Shown here: positions 7,988 to 20,000 of the stretch, in pieces
How the letters are laid out: every line of letters starts with the position of its first letter
Position numbering within the stretch: the stretch's first letter is position 1
NCBI GenBank assembly: GCA_963579025.1
Contig: CAUZFZ010000074.1
Location: forward strand, 1-46,100
Length of the DNA stretch: 46,100 nt
Direction of reading: 5' to 3'
Source: CAUZFZ01 sp963579025
GTDB taxonomy: Bacteria; Planctomycetota; Planctomycetia; Planctomycetales; Planctomycetaceae
Position numbers and translations under genes: made by a program
The notes under the pieces: generated by a model
Seen by the model: only the letters and a program-made list of their open reading frames with translations
The model's database searches: none
What the model was told of the DNA's origin: nothing

Positions 7988-9724
7988 TCAGCGCACACGA
8001 ACGGGTTCGGAGTTCTCACTCTCCTGGGCCTCGCAGTCAGCCGGCCTTCCAAACACTCGGACCATCGCCGCCACTGCAACGATGCCGACGACAACCAGTA
8101 ACCACGCGGAGACACCCATTCCGGCCGGCAGCGTGCCACAGACGATGGCGATCAGGGCAACGGCGAGGGCGTATGGCAATTGGGTCCGGACGTGCGCGAT
8201 GTGGTCGCATCCGCTCGCCTGCGACGAAAGAACAGTCGTGTCAGAGATGGGCGAACAATGGTCACCGAATACGGCGCCGGCCAGCACGCTCCCCACCGAC
8301 GCCAATAGAAGCGGATCGACTGTCGAAGCGGACTCCGCTCCGCCGGGGATCGCCAGGGGGACGGCGATCGGTATAACAATTCCCATGGTCCCGAAACTTG
8401 TGCCCGTGGCGAACGCGATGATCGCGGAAAACAGGAACACCAGCGTGGGGATCAGCATGAGTCCAAAACCGTCGCTGGCACCGGCAACATTTACAAACTC
8501 CGCAACGAATACGCCGGCACCAAGTTCCGAAATCACATTCGAGAGCGCCCAGGCGAACGTCAGGATGATCAGCGCGGGAATCATCGACGAGCAGCCCGAT
8601 AGAACTGCCGTGTTGAGATTGCAGGAAGACACCGTCGTACGAAGGCGTGTGAGTCCGATCGACGTGAAGAGTCCGGCGAACGAGCCGTACAACAAGGCGA
8701 GATAGCTGTCCCCGTTACCCACGATGTTTGCCAGCGATTGCTCAGCGTCGGCATCGAGGGAGGCTGAACCGGTCTGGTAAAGCAACCAGAGAAACACGAC
8801 GACGATGACGGCGATCGGGAGTACGGCGTGGAACCATGGTGCCGACGCGGCTGACGGCTGTGCTTCACTATTACGATCGTCGGCGGATGGTGTTTCGGTC
8901 GAAGTCGGGTCGGAGTCCTTCGCCATCGCGTCCTGCTCGGCCTTCAGCATTGGCCCGAAATCGCGGCCCGACGCGGCAATCAGAAACGTGAACGCCAGCA
9001 TAAACAGGACGTAAAACCGAAACGGAATTGATGCAAAGAAAACGACTGCCCCGTCGGAGGGAAGTCCTGCCGCTGTCAGAGCATCGTCGATCAGGCTGAT
9101 CTCGGCGGCAATCCACGTGGAAATCAGAGCGACACTGGCAACGGTCGACGCGGTGGCATCGACGATAAACGACAGCTTCTCGCGTGAAATGCGATGCCGA
9201 TCCGTGACCGGCCGCATTGTGCTGCCCAGAATCAGCGTGTTGGCGTAATCATCAAAGAAGATGATCACTCCCATGACACAGGTCACGACCTGTGCGCCGC
9301 GCCGCGTTCGGGCAAGCGGTGTGAACAGTCGAACGAGTCCGGTCATTGCACCGGACACGGTCATTGCTCCGACGAGTCCGCCCATTGCCAGAGTGAAGAG
9401 ATACATCCGCAGGTGGCTCGTGTCCGTGACCGCTCCCCAGAGGTGCTCTTCAAGTGCTGCAATTACAGCGCCCGTCAGCGAGTCTGCTGACAGAACAAGG
9501 CTGCCTGCAAAGATGCCCAGGAACAGCGAGAGGATCACACGGTGAGTGATCAGCGCCGTCGAGATGGCGATCACAGCGGGAAGCAGTGACCAGATTCCGT
9601 AATGGGAATCGCCGGCACCTTGCACTGGCTGAACAATGAGTGGCAGAGCACACAGTGCCATCGCCACAGACAATCCCGCGACCTGGCGTCGACTGGAACG
9701 GAGGGATGTATCTCCACGTTCCAT
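7988..9724 (-). CDS. Na+/H+ antiporter NhaC-type membrane protein
   Basis: A ~578-residue polytopic inner-membrane protein of the NhaC/ArsB-like ion transporter group. Roughly ten or more hydrophobic segments are visible (e.g. SLLPAVIAISTALITHRVIL, LFLGIFAGSLVL, MYLFTLAMGGLVGAM). Family landmarks include IIFFDDYANTLILGSTMRP, VASVALISTWIAAEISLI, GTSFGTMGIVIPIAVPLA and VFGDHCSPISDTTVLSS. These identify a cation/proton antiporter, though the exact substrate (Na+, or a coupled organic acid) cannot be read. A charged loop near residues 265-290 is rich in Asp, Ser and Thr. I prefer ATG 9724 (MERGDTSL); a TTG start at 9802 is possible. The Shine-Dalgarno is weak at both. It follows the PSCyt1 gene after 96 bases on the same strand. 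Confidence 0.85.
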   Translation of the reverse strand: MERGDTSLRSSRRQVAGLSVAMALCALPLIVQPVQGAGDSHYGIWSLLPAVIAISTALITHRVILSLFLGIFAGSLVLSADSLTGAVIAALEEHLWGAVTDTSHLRMYLFTLAMGGLVGAMTVSGAMTGLVRLFTPLARTRRGAQVVTCVMGVIIFFDDYANTLILGSTMRPVTDRHRISREKLSFIVDATASTVASVALISTWIAAEISLIDDALTAAGLPSDGAVVFFASIPFRFYVLFMLAFTFLIAASGRDFGPMLKAEQDAMAKDSDPTSTETPSADDRNSEAQPSAASAPWFHAVLPIAVIVVVFLWLLYQTGSASLDADAEQSLANIVGNGDSYLALLYGSFAGLFTSIGLTRLRTTVSSCNLNTAVLSGCSSMIPALIILTFAWALSNVISELGAGVFVAEFVNVAGASDGFGLMLIPTLVFLFSAIIAFATGTSFGTMGIVIPIAVPLAIPGGAESASTVDPLLLASVGSVLAGAVFGDHCSPISDTTVLSSQASGCDHIAHVRTQLPYALAVALIAIVCGTLPAGMGVSAWLLVVVGIVAVAAMVRVFGRPADCEAQESENSEPVRVR

Positions 9725-9820
9725 TCTTCGTTTCTTTCGTTTCGACGGAAGGTCCAGGAATGCGGTGGCCGCGTACTGACTCAACAGGAGATGAAAGCTC
9801 AAGGAGCTGGCACAAGACTG

Positions 9821-12310
9821 CTATTCGACGTATCGGAATTCGGCGGAACCGAGCAGGGCCTGCGTCAGACCGGACCAGGCTTTGAGGGTTGCCTGCGGAC
9901 TGTGCTCCGCGCCGCCACTGAGCGATGTCGCTGTTTCCTCGACAAAGGACTCCGCGTTGTCGCGTTCCACGTCCGACGGTAATCGGCACAAGGTCAACCG
10001 GTAGGCCAGCTCGATGCGCCCGCTGTCATCGAGTCCCGGGTCTGCGAGAAGGCGCTCGGCGAGTTTCGTTGACTGGCCAATTACAAACTCGCTGTTCATC
10101 AAATACAGCGCCTGCGTCGGCACGGTGGTGACATCGCGGCGACCGGAAATGATACTCGGTTCGGGAAAGTCGAAGACGCGCAGAATCTCCGGAAGAATCC
10201 CGCGAACGATCGGCAAATAGACACTGCGTTTTCGGGAGTCGTCGGCGAATGCAGCCGGCTGCAGATTACGGCCGATCAGCCCGTCTCCAATTTTTGCGAC
10301 CAGGGACTTCTGTCCTGGTTCCATGTCGAGTTGGCCCGCTGCCAGCAGCATCGCATCCCGCATAGCCTCGGCTTCGAGGCGACGGTGATTTGCCCGCCAG
10401 AGCAACATGTTGTCCGGGTCGACGCTGGCCGCTTTAACGTTGGCGCTACTGCCTAGCTGATACACGCGGCTGAGCATGATCGAACGGATCGTCCGCTTGA
10501 CGGACCAGCTGTCCGAGACCATCTGCGTTGCCAGCCAGTCGAGGAGTTCCGGGTGCGTCGGGCGCTCGCCGTTGGCCCCGAAGTTGTCGACGGTGGTGAC
10601 AATTCCGCGGCCAAACAGGTGCTGCCAGATGCGATTGACTGCAACGCGCGCTGTCAGAGGGTTGTCGGTCTGAGTCAGCCAGTTGGCCAGTTCCAGCCGA
10701 CCACTACCATCCGGTTCGATTTCCGGCACGTGGCCAACACTGCCAATTGTCAGAAACCCGCGTGGAACGCTGCGCCCTTTGTCGTTCGGCTCGCCGCGCA
10801 GGCGGAGTTCCGTGTCCGACGGATTACCAGCATCGAGCACAGCCATAAGCAGCTCGGGCGGCGGACCACCCTTCGCGGCAGGTTCGGGTGCAGGTTTTTT
10901 CTCGGCGGCGACCTGAGCTTCCAACTTCTTCACTTGTGCCTGCGCCTTCGTGATCGCCGGCCGCAGACGTTTTTCCTGTGACGGTTTGCCTTTGAGCTGC
11001 CTCTGCACAACCTGCAACCGCTTGCGTGCCTTGTTGAGCGTGTTCGCGGCTCCCGTCTTCGATTTCTTGCGACCCTTTGGATTCGCTTTGACCGCAGCCG
11101 GACTGACGTCTCCATTTGAGAAAGCCAGCAGCCGGCCTGCGTTGCGATTTCCGTTCGCCTGCACTGTGCCGTAAAAAGTTTCCGTGCTGCGAAAGATACC
11201 GGCCAGAGCGTAGTACTCACCCTGTGGAATCGGATCGAACTTGTGATCGTGACAGCGGGCACAGGCGGCGGTCAGTCCCAGAAACGCGCGCGTCGTGACG
11301 TCGATCTGCTCGTCCGCAACGTCCATCGCGAACTTCTCGCGATTGTTGCCATTGAGCGATTTTGGACCCATTGCCAGAAATGCCGTGGCAATGACCTGCT
11401 CTTTGCGCTGCTCGGGTGACTCGAACGGCAATCGATCTCCGGCCACCTGTTCGCGTATGAAGTCGTTAAACGGCTTGTCCTTGTTGAACGCTGCGATTGC
11501 GTAATCGCGATATCGCCAGGCCTGCGGGTAGGTCGCGTTGCGTTCCATGCCGGTTGATTCCCCGTAGCGCACGACGTCCAGCCAGTGGCGACCCCAGCGT
11601 TCCCCGAACTGCGGCGACGTCAGCAATCGATCGATCAAACTGGCGATGGCGGCCGTACGGTCCTTTGCAGCGTCGGCAAGAAATTGATCAACCTGCTCCG
11701 GGGTTGGTGGCAGTCCAATCAGATCGAAATAGATGCGTCGAACGAGCGTCAGTGGTTCGGCGTCGCCAACGGGACTCAATCCGTCCTGCTGCAGGCGTGC
11801 CAGGACAAAGCGATCGATGTCGCTGACAGGCCAGTTTGATTGGGAGCCTTTGACTTGCGGAATCGCGGGTTGCTCGATTGGCCGAAACGCCCAGAATTCA
11901 CGGGCCGTCTCGAAGTCGATCGTGCGACGGATGCCCGTCGTATCTCCGTCGCGCGGGTCGGGGGCTCCGATCTTGATCCACTTCTCAAACAGAGCAATGA
12001 CGTCTGCTGGAAGCTGTTCGTTGGGCGGCATTTCAAGACCCTCCCAGCGGATCGCTTCCAACAGAATGCTGTCTTCGATGTTGCCCGGTACGACGGCCTT
12101 TCCAGAATCGCCACCTGCACGAATTCCCTTACGGGTATCGAGTAGCAGGTTGCCTTTGACTTCCTTTGAATCGGCCGAGTGACACTTGTGGCACTTTGCG
12201 ACAAGCACGGGCCGAATGTGCTTTTCGAAGAAGTCGATCCCGATCTTCTCTTGAGCGTGTGCGTTGTCGCAGATCAACAGCACCAGGCCGACGTACAGGA
12301 CGTGTCGCAT
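9821..12310 (-). CDS. Planctomycete PSCyt1-DUF1549-DUF1553 cytochrome-like protein
   Basis: An ~829-residue exported protein of the planctomycete-specific PSD1 type. From ATG 12308-12310 the N-terminus MRHVLYVGLVLLICDNAHAQ is a signal peptide with AHA-Q as likely cleavage site. The PSCyt1 domain follows with a CHKCH motif (C40, C43, H44), suited to covalent heme, and EMPPNEQLP. DUF1549 spans about 130-345 (YFDLIGLPPTPEQVDQFL) and contains a second CARCHDH motif. A Lys/Ala-rich coiled segment (about 415-480) leads to DUF1553 at the C-terminus (LTARVAVNRIWQHLFGRG, SGRRDVTTVPTQALYLMNS). GGAG seven bases upstream supports this start; a longer frame to 12493 would translate through a repeat. The function is unknown, with proposed roles in redox or polymer degradation outside the cytoplasm. 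The usual DUF1501 partner is not next to it. Confidence 0.9.
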   Translation of the reverse strand: MRHVLYVGLVLLICDNAHAQEKIGIDFFEKHIRPVLVAKCHKCHSADSKEVKGNLLLDTRKGIRAGGDSGKAVVPGNIEDSILLEAIRWEGLEMPPNEQLPADVIALFEKWIKIGAPDPRDGDTTGIRRTIDFETAREFWAFRPIEQPAIPQVKGSQSNWPVSDIDRFVLARLQQDGLSPVGDAEPLTLVRRIYFDLIGLPPTPEQVDQFLADAAKDRTAAIASLIDRLLTSPQFGERWGRHWLDVVRYGESTGMERNATYPQAWRYRDYAIAAFNKDKPFNDFIREQVAGDRLPFESPEQRKEQVIATAFLAMGPKSLNGNNREKFAMDVADEQIDVTTRAFLGLTAACARCHDHKFDPIPQGEYYALAGIFRSTETFYGTVQANGNRNAGRLLAFSNGDVSPAAVKANPKGRKKSKTGAANTLNKARKRLQVVQRQLKGKPSQEKRLRPAITKAQAQVKKLEAQVAAEKKPAPEPAAKGGPPPELLMAVLDAGNPSDTELRLRGEPNDKGRSVPRGFLTIGSVGHVPEIEPDGSGRLELANWLTQTDNPLTARVAVNRIWQHLFGRGIVTTVDNFGANGERPTHPELLDWLATQMVSDSWSVKRTIRSIMLSRVYQLGSSANVKAASVDPDNMLLWRANHRRLEAEAMRDAMLLAAGQLDMEPGQKSLVAKIGDGLIGRNLQPAAFADDSRKRSVYLPIVRGILPEILRVFDFPEPSIISGRRDVTTVPTQALYLMNSEFVIGQSTKLAERLLADPGLDDSGRIELAYRLTLCRLPSDVERDNAESFVEETATSLSGGAEHSPQATLKAWSGLTQALLGSAEFRYVE

Positions 12311-12400
12311 TGGGCGTCTCCGCATTTGTTTCCGGCTGACTGGTGACTCAAGCATTCGTAGCCTGCAAGGTTCGCGATGAGTGAGAATCACGTCAACTCT

Positions 12401-12510
12401 CGTTCCAACGCTCTGCGTTGGAACGGGCCACAGGACGCTCTGCGTCCCGTGACACCATGCCGGGGACGCAGAGCGTCCGAGAGAGCATTCCAACGCAGAG
12501 CGTTGGAACG
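12401..12510. repeat. 110-bp four-hairpin element, copy 1
   Basis: The unit begins and ends with 25-bp palindromes (12401-12425 and about 12486-12510), each an 11-bp arm closed on a three-base loop, TCT in the first and AGA in the last. Between them are two smaller palindromes, GGACGCTCTGCGTCC and GGACGCAGAGCGTCC. The order of loops TCT-TCT-AGA-AGA makes the element self-complementary as a whole. It lies between the M24-like gene and the PSCyt1 gene. A second unit of exactly the same length is at 20820-20929. Confidence 0.85.
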
Positions 12511-12552
12511 AGTCTAGACTCCGCCTGGCTTGGCCTCGTCATCCAGTATCGT

Positions 12553-13725
12553 TCACGACGGTGTCGTCGCGGGGCGGACGAGAACATCTGGACGTGACAC
12601 CGGCAATCGCTTCACGTTGACTTCTACCTTCGGCCAGCCTTCGAACGGCGTCAGCAACTCGAACCCTGATTTCGCCACCGCGATCGTGTCCGCGCATTGA
12701 GCCGGGCCGATCGACGACTGCCAGATCATGGGCATGCCCGGCTGCAATCGGAACTCGCTCTTCGGGACAATTGGAACCTCGCACAATTCGTATCCCGTCA
12801 CGCAGCCCTGGTCGGTGAAGTGCCATTCTTCAGTGTGACCGAACTTCTCGTAAATGCGCTGGACGCGGTTCCACGTTTCATAGATTTCCCAGTCATGCCG
12901 CGAGAAGCACATGCCAGTCACCTGGACCAGCAGTGCGTCCAGGTGCGCTGGTCGAATTCTTTTTTCGTGTCCGGAGAATGCCATTGTGCGGGACACGGCC
13001 AGATGCAGTCCTTCTCGCCGGCCGATTGCCGTGATCGTGCAGAACTGCTCGACGGGGTCGTCGTCGAATCCCCAGTGACGATACCGTTCGCCACGGCCGT
13101 CTCCCCAGACCTGAATACGTTCGGGGTAGATGCGCCGCCGCAGCATACGATGAGCCGTCTGGCCAGCGATATCGGCTTCAGTTTCACCGCAGTTGAAGGA
13201 ACGGGCCGTGGCCTCGACGCAGTGGGCCAGTTCCAAACCCAGAGTTCGCAGTCGCCGGATCTCGAATCTCTCAAGCGGCAGCCGCATTCCGGAAAGTCGC
13301 AGCGAGTAATCCTCACAGTTGGCGAACGGAGCATCTGAGGCGACGCCGCGTCCGCGCACGACATCACTCATCAGGACGGAGCAATCCTCCTGCCATGTGC
13401 GCTCCTTCAACTGAAACCCGAGTCCGCCAAGCTCGCGATCAAACAGCCGACCTGAATCAGCATTGCGGGTCAGGACAACTCGGGCATCTGCTGTAATAAA
13501 CAGTGCCGCGACCGTGTCGCTCGAAGCGCCTCGCGTGTTGTTGCCGCCGCCAGTCAACCAGGCGAAGCTCGACGGACGCGTCAGTAGTGCCGCGTCCAGC
13601 ACGTGCTCCTTCAGAAAGGCGACGATTCTGCGATGACGATTCTCGATGGCCTCGACGCGTTCCGGAACGTGTACCTGGAATTCTCCAGACGACATCGCTC
13701 CGGGAAGCAGGGATATGGAAGACAT
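12553..13725 (-). CDS. M24 (creatinase/Xaa-Pro peptidase) fold protein, likely without peptidase metal site
   Basis: A ~390-residue protein with the two-domain layout of the M24 family. The N-terminal creatinase-like half includes ALLTRPSSFAWLTGGGNNTR and the LTRNADSGRLFDREL strand. The C-terminal pita-bread half runs RRLRTLGLELAHCVEATARSF, GETEADIAGQTAHRMLRR, FTDQGCVTGYELCEVPIVP, RLQPGMPMIWQSSIG and AQCADTIAVAKSGFELLT. True M24 peptidases use two Asp, one His and two Glu. Here the usual HGxGH region reads TDQGCVTGYEL and the usual TIEPG Glu position reads IWQSSIG, so the site looks degenerate. It may bind a small molecule or hydrolyse a non-peptide amidine as creatinase does. Start ATG 13725 is preceded by GGTGG; ATG 13695 is an alternative. 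Confidence 0.7.
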   Translation of the reverse strand: MSSISLLPGAMSSGEFQVHVPERVEAIENRHRRIVAFLKEHVLDAALLTRPSSFAWLTGGGNNTRGASSDTVAALFITADARVVLTRNADSGRLFDRELGGLGFQLKERTWQEDCSVLMSDVVRGRGVASDAPFANCEDYSLRLSGMRLPLERFEIRRLRTLGLELAHCVEATARSFNCGETEADIAGQTAHRMLRRRIYPERIQVWGDGRGERYRHWGFDDDPVEQFCTITAIGRREGLHLAVSRTMAFSGHEKRIRPAHLDALLVQVTGMCFSRHDWEIYETWNRVQRIYEKFGHTEEWHFTDQGCVTGYELCEVPIVPKSEFRLQPGMPMIWQSSIGPAQCADTIAVAKSGFELLTPFEGWPKVEVNVKRLPVSRPDVLVRPATTPS

Positions 13726-14086
13726 TGAGCCACCAGGGTCAGTCTGTGGACAATTGCAACGCTCATACAAGCGGGCCCAATCCTTCCAGTTGACCTGCTG
13801 CGACTGGCGATGGCAAGCCATTCTCGCTTACGGGCACCGATCTTACGTGGTGATTCTTGGCGCATTGCGTACCTTGGCAGGTAGGTTGGATTTCCGACCC
13901 GACTCCCTCAGAGCAAGGCCAGGACGAAAGCCCAACCTGCTGCGATACGACTGAAGCCCCCTGTCACCGAGTTCTGGCTGGCGAGGAGTTTCCTCAACGC
14001 GTGTAATTCAGAGCAGGATTTGGACCATTCAGACGACATTGTTTTCGTCACAGTGCAGAGCTCGAAATCGTAAAAGGACTTGCCGG
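13726..14086. other. Divergent intergenic region, no recognisable element
   Basis: 361 bases between the minus-strand M24-like gene and the plus-strand giant protein gene. It must hold both promoters, but I see no clear -35/-10 pair, palindrome or small gene. Only the AAAAGGA Shine-Dalgarno at its right end (about 14072-14078) is distinct. Confidence 0.5.
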
Positions 14087-17000
14087 ATGAAAACTGCGGC
14101 TTTCGCGTGCCTGTTTGTGCTGGCGGTCTCCGCAGCTTCGTTCGCTCAGGATGCAGAACCGGTCGCGCCGACCGATCCGGCAACACAGGTCCGCCAGGCG
14201 ATGGATGCGGCGAGGGAATTTGCCCGAGCGGGGAAGATCGACGAATCGCTCGCCGCGATACGTGAGGTCCTCAAGAACGGTCCGCCGGTGAAAGTCACGT
14301 TCCGCGGACTCCTCGAAACACTGGCCGGGCAGGCTTCCAGTAATACGGCTCAGATGCGTGCGGTCACCGTCGAAGTCGCGTTGGGTTTGAGAGAACTGGA
14401 CCCGCTGTGGCGAGAAAAGCATTTCCCGCCTGCAAAGGTGTTTGAAACGCTGCGGGCGATCGTGTTTCCCGAGTCACGCAAGACTGAAGTCTTTACCTAC
14501 TCACTGCTGAATTCCTCGTCGGCTGCGGAGCACAACGCCGGCAGCATACTTGCCGAATGGTCGGTCGATGCCGATCGAACCGCTGAGCTACGCAAACTGC
14601 TCGATGCGAGTTCGCTGCAGAAGACGAGCCAGACTCACTTCCTGACGCGCATGCAGATTGCATGGGCCGAACGGGATTCGTTGCAGCTAAGCGATGAACT
14701 CGATGCATTGGCCGCAACATTGGATGGCACGCCTGACGTCGGGACCGCTGCGGCGGCGCTGCCCGCAATCAGTATCGCGTTGCGCGACGAGGACGCAGCG
14801 TTCGATGCGATACCTGTCATGGAACGTGTGATCGAGTTGCTCGAACCGACCGGCCTGACATCGTTCACGTCGCTCGAACCGTTACTCAGAAACACCGCCT
14901 GGCTGCAGTTTGAGCAGGGGGATTCGGAAGCGGCGGATCGCCATCTCAGCACGCTGCTGAACCTCTATCGAAAAATCAACGCGCTTGGTGGTGATACCAA
15001 TGTGTCGAATGTTTACAAACAGCGACTGGCGGCCGTGGCGGGTGACTACCTGCGAGGTGATCAGCTCGGCCGGGCTCTCGACGTTACCGGTGAGGCGATT
15101 ACCCCGCCGTTGCCTGTTGATCAGCTCGCCGGACCAAATGACGGATTTGCCGCCGTGGCCGCGGCGCTGAACCGGCGGCTGATTCAACTGGATGCGGAGC
15201 AACGTTACGACCTGTTGCGGAACTGGACCTTGCCTGACGAATCAGGCGAACCGATTCGTATCCTCAGCACATTCGCGGCTGTTGATGCACCGCCCGCAGC
15301 TTTTGCACGAGCACTCGGTGAGAGTCCTCGGGGTGATTCATTTGCCGTGCCCGAGATTGGCAATATCACCGGTCTGTTTTGTTCCGGCTGGGAACTCGCC
15401 CGAGCGGCTGGCGATGCGGGTTACCTCAGGCAACTGATCCTCGACCTCGAAGCGATCATTGAAAGCACGAACACTGCGGAGGCGACTGAGGAAACGGACG
15501 ACGCCACGCAGGTGCGTCTTCGTCTGCAAACTGACGCGCAGTACCTCTTGCGGCTGGCTCGTATCGCGGGAGCCCGATCGGGATTGGACGCGCCGCGCCT
15601 GCTGCAGGCCGACGACATCTCACAACTCGCGGGTGAAATTGCGATCGAATTGGAGTCCGTTCGCAACAGGCCGCGTGCGGATGGATCGAAGTCACAGCCA
15701 GTGGAGATGCGCGACATCACGCTGGCTGCCGCCTGTCTGACCAGCGACGAACTCCGCGCGTCCGGCATCGAACTGATTGCGGCAGTTCTCGAACTGACCG
15801 GTGGTGAACGAGCGACATTTCTGCGACCGCTGCTGCGTCGGGCTCATGCCCTTGCTCTGCTGCAGGCAAACGAAGGCGTCACTCCCAGTCTGCTCGAACG
15901 TCCCAATCTCGATTTGTGGATCCCGGCCAGCGCACTGACCGCTGCGGCTGCCGCGAGTGGTGCAACGTCGGACATCTGGCTGCGACATGAAGACCACATC
16001 CTGCACCTGTCCGGTCCCGGTCAGGACTATCTCTGTTTTCGCTATCCGCTAACCGGTGATTTTCAGCTTGCGGTCGAAGTCCAGGAAAGCAGTTTTGCGC
16101 GCATCGAGGGTGGCCTGATTTATGGGGGACTCTGTTACGCATCCAGCACCCATGAGGGCGTGCGCGTGCATGGTCTGGAACGTCGGGCTCAGATTCATCT
16201 GCCCACTCTGTATCTGACCACGCTCGGTCGTCCCCTTTATCAGCAACTGAAACTGGACGTGTCTCCCGCGGGAACAGTGTTTTCGACAAACCGGCATCCC
16301 GTGTTTCGTGATCCCGTCAGTCAGACGAGCAGTCCCTGGATCGGACTGCGCACCATCGCCGACCACGATCCGGCATTCCGAAACCTGAGGATTACCGGCG
16401 ATCCCGTGATTCCGCGAGAAGTCCAACTTGTCAGCGGCAACACGTTGCGCGGATGGCTTTACGGTTATTACTCAGAAAGCAGTCCCGGTGTTGTGACCGC
16501 CGACGCATCCATCAACATGCAACAGGCACTCGACGGACAGGGACCACTGGCCGACGCTCCGGCGGGTAACGCCGTGCCGGTCCTGGGATTGCAACCGGAA
16601 CGCGTCCAATTCGAGTCCACATTCACCGACGAGATCATCGTCGCACCGGAAGGTCGTCAAACTCGATTTCGACCAATGACCGTCCAGCGAACAGTTGATG
16701 GCCAGGTTGTCACCATGACCGTGATGAGTCCGGTCGTGGATCCTCGTCTCACGAAATCACTCGCAAGCTTTGACTGGTTTGCGAAAGCCGGCGTGCTGCA
16801 CGGCCGCCAGGCCGGCGTCGACTTCACCTCGGCAACGCAAAGCCGGTTGAGTTACTTCCGACCGCTGCAGGACGGCGAGTCGCTGAGTTACGAGTTTCTA
16901 TACGAGGCGGGACGATTCGAAGTGCATCCGGCGATTGGACGTCTGGCGTTTCTGATGGACCCAGGTGGAATGCGCGTTCACTGGCTGACCACGGGGGAGA

Positions 17001-20000
17001 ACGACTGGACCGGACTTGCCGCAAACAACTCGCTGGTCGAGCCACTGAATCGCAAGACGCGGCGGCTGCCGTTGAAAACCGGGGACTGGAACGAGGTCAC
17101 GGTTTCACTCGACGGTGATTTCGTATCGCTGAGTGTCAACGGAACTCTGGCATACACACGGAAGCTGGAGCCGGAAGTCGAGCGAGCGTTCAGTTTTTAT
17201 CACGACCGCAATCGGTCGGCCGTGCGGGTCCGGAACGTCGTGCTGCGAGGCGACTGGCCCGAACGTCTGTCGGTCGAACAACTCGCTGATCCGGCCGCGG
17301 ACACGATCGCGGAACGCACGCAGCGAGACCGCCAGTTCCTGGGCACTGTGTTCGCTGACCGGCACACCCCGGATTCCGCTCTGAATGTTCATCGCAATGC
17401 GATGGCGATGCGACCGGAGCAGCGGTTCGAGTATCTTCGGGACTGGGTCCTGCCGGGCGCTGACCACGAGAGAATCCGCATCGCGATGGAGTTCTCGCAG
17501 TTGCATCCCGCTCCGCCCGTTGCCGCAATGAACACCGCAGTCGCGAATGAAACGGCTGAAGCTGTGTCCGAAACCGCCTCCGAGTCTGCAGGCTCAGCCA
17601 CGTCTCGAATCCACATGGGCGGAGACGTCGTTTCCCCGGCACTTGATCTGATTCGGGTCGCCGCTGAACTTGGCAGGCTGGATCAGGTCCAGAGTCGCCT
17701 CGAGGCTCACAGTCACACCGACCAGCAGCAGCGCAAGGCGAGAGCCGCGCTACTGGCAGTCATTGACCTGAAGAATCGCAATTTCGAAACCGCACTGAAA
17801 CGTTTGGATGAGCTGTTCAATCTCCTCGAAACGGAGCATCTGATTGGATTCAAAAGTCACTGGCCGGAGACAACCGCGTTTGCCGTTGCGGTGAACTATG
17901 TGGAAGCTCACGACGGCATCCGCGACCTGCTCACTCGACTGATCGTCGGGCAGGTGCGTCAGAACCGCTCCAGTGGCTCGGACGGCTGGCCCCGGCAAAT
18001 CAGCGCATATTCCGGAATGCTCAGGATCACCGACCTTCTCAGCGACCTGAAACAGCGCAACGCTCTCGCCAATGCGACAGGTCCGACCGAATTCACAACG
18101 ACGAAACTGGAATCGGCGGCTGATCTCACCAGGTTCCGACAACCTCCGAATCTGCGGCAGTGGTCCCCCGTGTCGCTTCACGTGGCTCGCTACCGAGGTC
18201 CCGGAGCCGCTCCCGCAATGTGGCGACAAGTCCCTGATTCCAGTGGTCTTCGCAAGACTGACGCGGTCAGTGGGTTTTCCAGACCACAAATCCAAAAACT
18301 CACTAACTTTGACAACGACTACCTTTTCTTTCAGTCGCCACTACGCGGCGATTACTCGGTTGAGGCGGAAGCCAGCGTGTTCGGCTGGAACGAGATGACG
18401 TTCAGCATCGGCGGGCGGTGGGCTGCCGCCGTCTACAACCGAAAAACGTATCGCGCTGGCTACCTGCGCGGAAACTACAAATCTTCCAGTCTTGAACCGA
18501 GACTTTTGAAACCCGGCTCCACCTTTCGGCTGCGAGCCGACATTCGTAATGGCCTGGTCACGACGTACATGGGTGGACGACAGATTCACCAGGAACCGCT
18601 GGACGCGAATGAGCCCTGGCTCGCGCTGCGCAGCCCGTACCGCAATTACGGTATTGCCCGAAACGTGCGGATTACGGGCTCGCCCGAGATTCCTGAGACT
18701 CTGCAGCTCACCGCCACTGATTCACTACCTGGTTGGATTCCATACCACCTGCAGTCTGTCGGAACGGCTCGTGCGGACTGGCGACAACGTGGTGCTCTGA
18801 CCGACGGCGGCGGAATCGTCGGACGACTGAAGCCCGAGTTGAGGGGCTCGTATCTGGAAAGCGTTGTCCACTATCACCGGCCCATGATGGAAAACGGACA
18901 CATTGACTACGAGTTCTATTATCACCCTGGCGAATCGAACGTCGCTCCCGTCATGGATCGACTGGCCTTCGTGCTCGATCCTGACCACGGTGTTCGAATT
19001 CACTGGATCACTGACGCGCGATTCGATCACACACTGCTCGACCCGGCGAACATGAGCGATGAGCCCGAATACCGTCGGGGTGGCGGCACTCAGCCGGATA
19101 CTTCCGTGAGCACTTCCAGCGTGATAGGGCTCGCGTCTCTGAAACCGAATGCATGGAACAAGGTCTCACTGCAACTGACAGGCGACACCGTGCACCTGTT
19201 TCTGAACGGGCAGGAGATCTACGAGCGCCCACTCGAGCCTGAGAATCAGCGGACGTTCGGCTTCTTCCATTATTGCGGACAGACCGAAGCACGAGTCCGC
19301 AACGTGACGTGGGCCGGGGACTGGCCGAAGCAACTCCCGTCGCTCGCAGAGCAGGAACTGGCCGGCATCGGAGCGGAGATTCTCAATGCACGATCTAAAG
19401 AACTCACCGCCGTGTTCGATCATGATTTCAGTCTGGATGGTTTGCCGCGAAATCTATTTATGGTCACCCCGACCAACATGCCGCACACGCTGGAAGTGAA
19501 ACCGGATGGAGTACACATCACTCAGGGCGGTGGTAATGGCTACATGAACTTCACAGTCAGTCCGATGCTGAGAATTACGGGCGACTTTGATATCACAGTA
19601 GCGTTTGAGGGTTTTGTGGGGACACCTGAGCCTGGAGGAAAGTGTTCTGTTCTTCTACAGGCACTGTTCGATAACGAAGCAGGAAACCAGTCATTGGTTT
19701 TCCACCGTCACGCACTGCCGCAAAATGGTGGTGAGCGTGAGGAGACGTTCTCGGGATCGAAGGTCGAAGTGGACGACCGGGGGACACAGCGAAGCTACTT
19801 CGGAACAACACCCAGCGAGGCTCCGGCGGGCCGGTTAAGACTCTCGCGACGCGGGAGTGTCGTTTACTACCTGTTCTCCGAAAACGAATCACAGACCTTC
19901 CATCTGCTTCACGCGGAATCACTCACAGACGCCCCGATCATGGCCGACGGACTTCGGATCATTGCCCAGTCCGCGTTCGATTGCTCGACGAGCGTCGTGT

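Noticed and set aside
12311..12493. Extended N-terminus of the PSCyt1 protein
   Set aside because: It would translate through the 110-bp palindromic element and hide the signal peptide; ATG 12310 has a good ribosome site.
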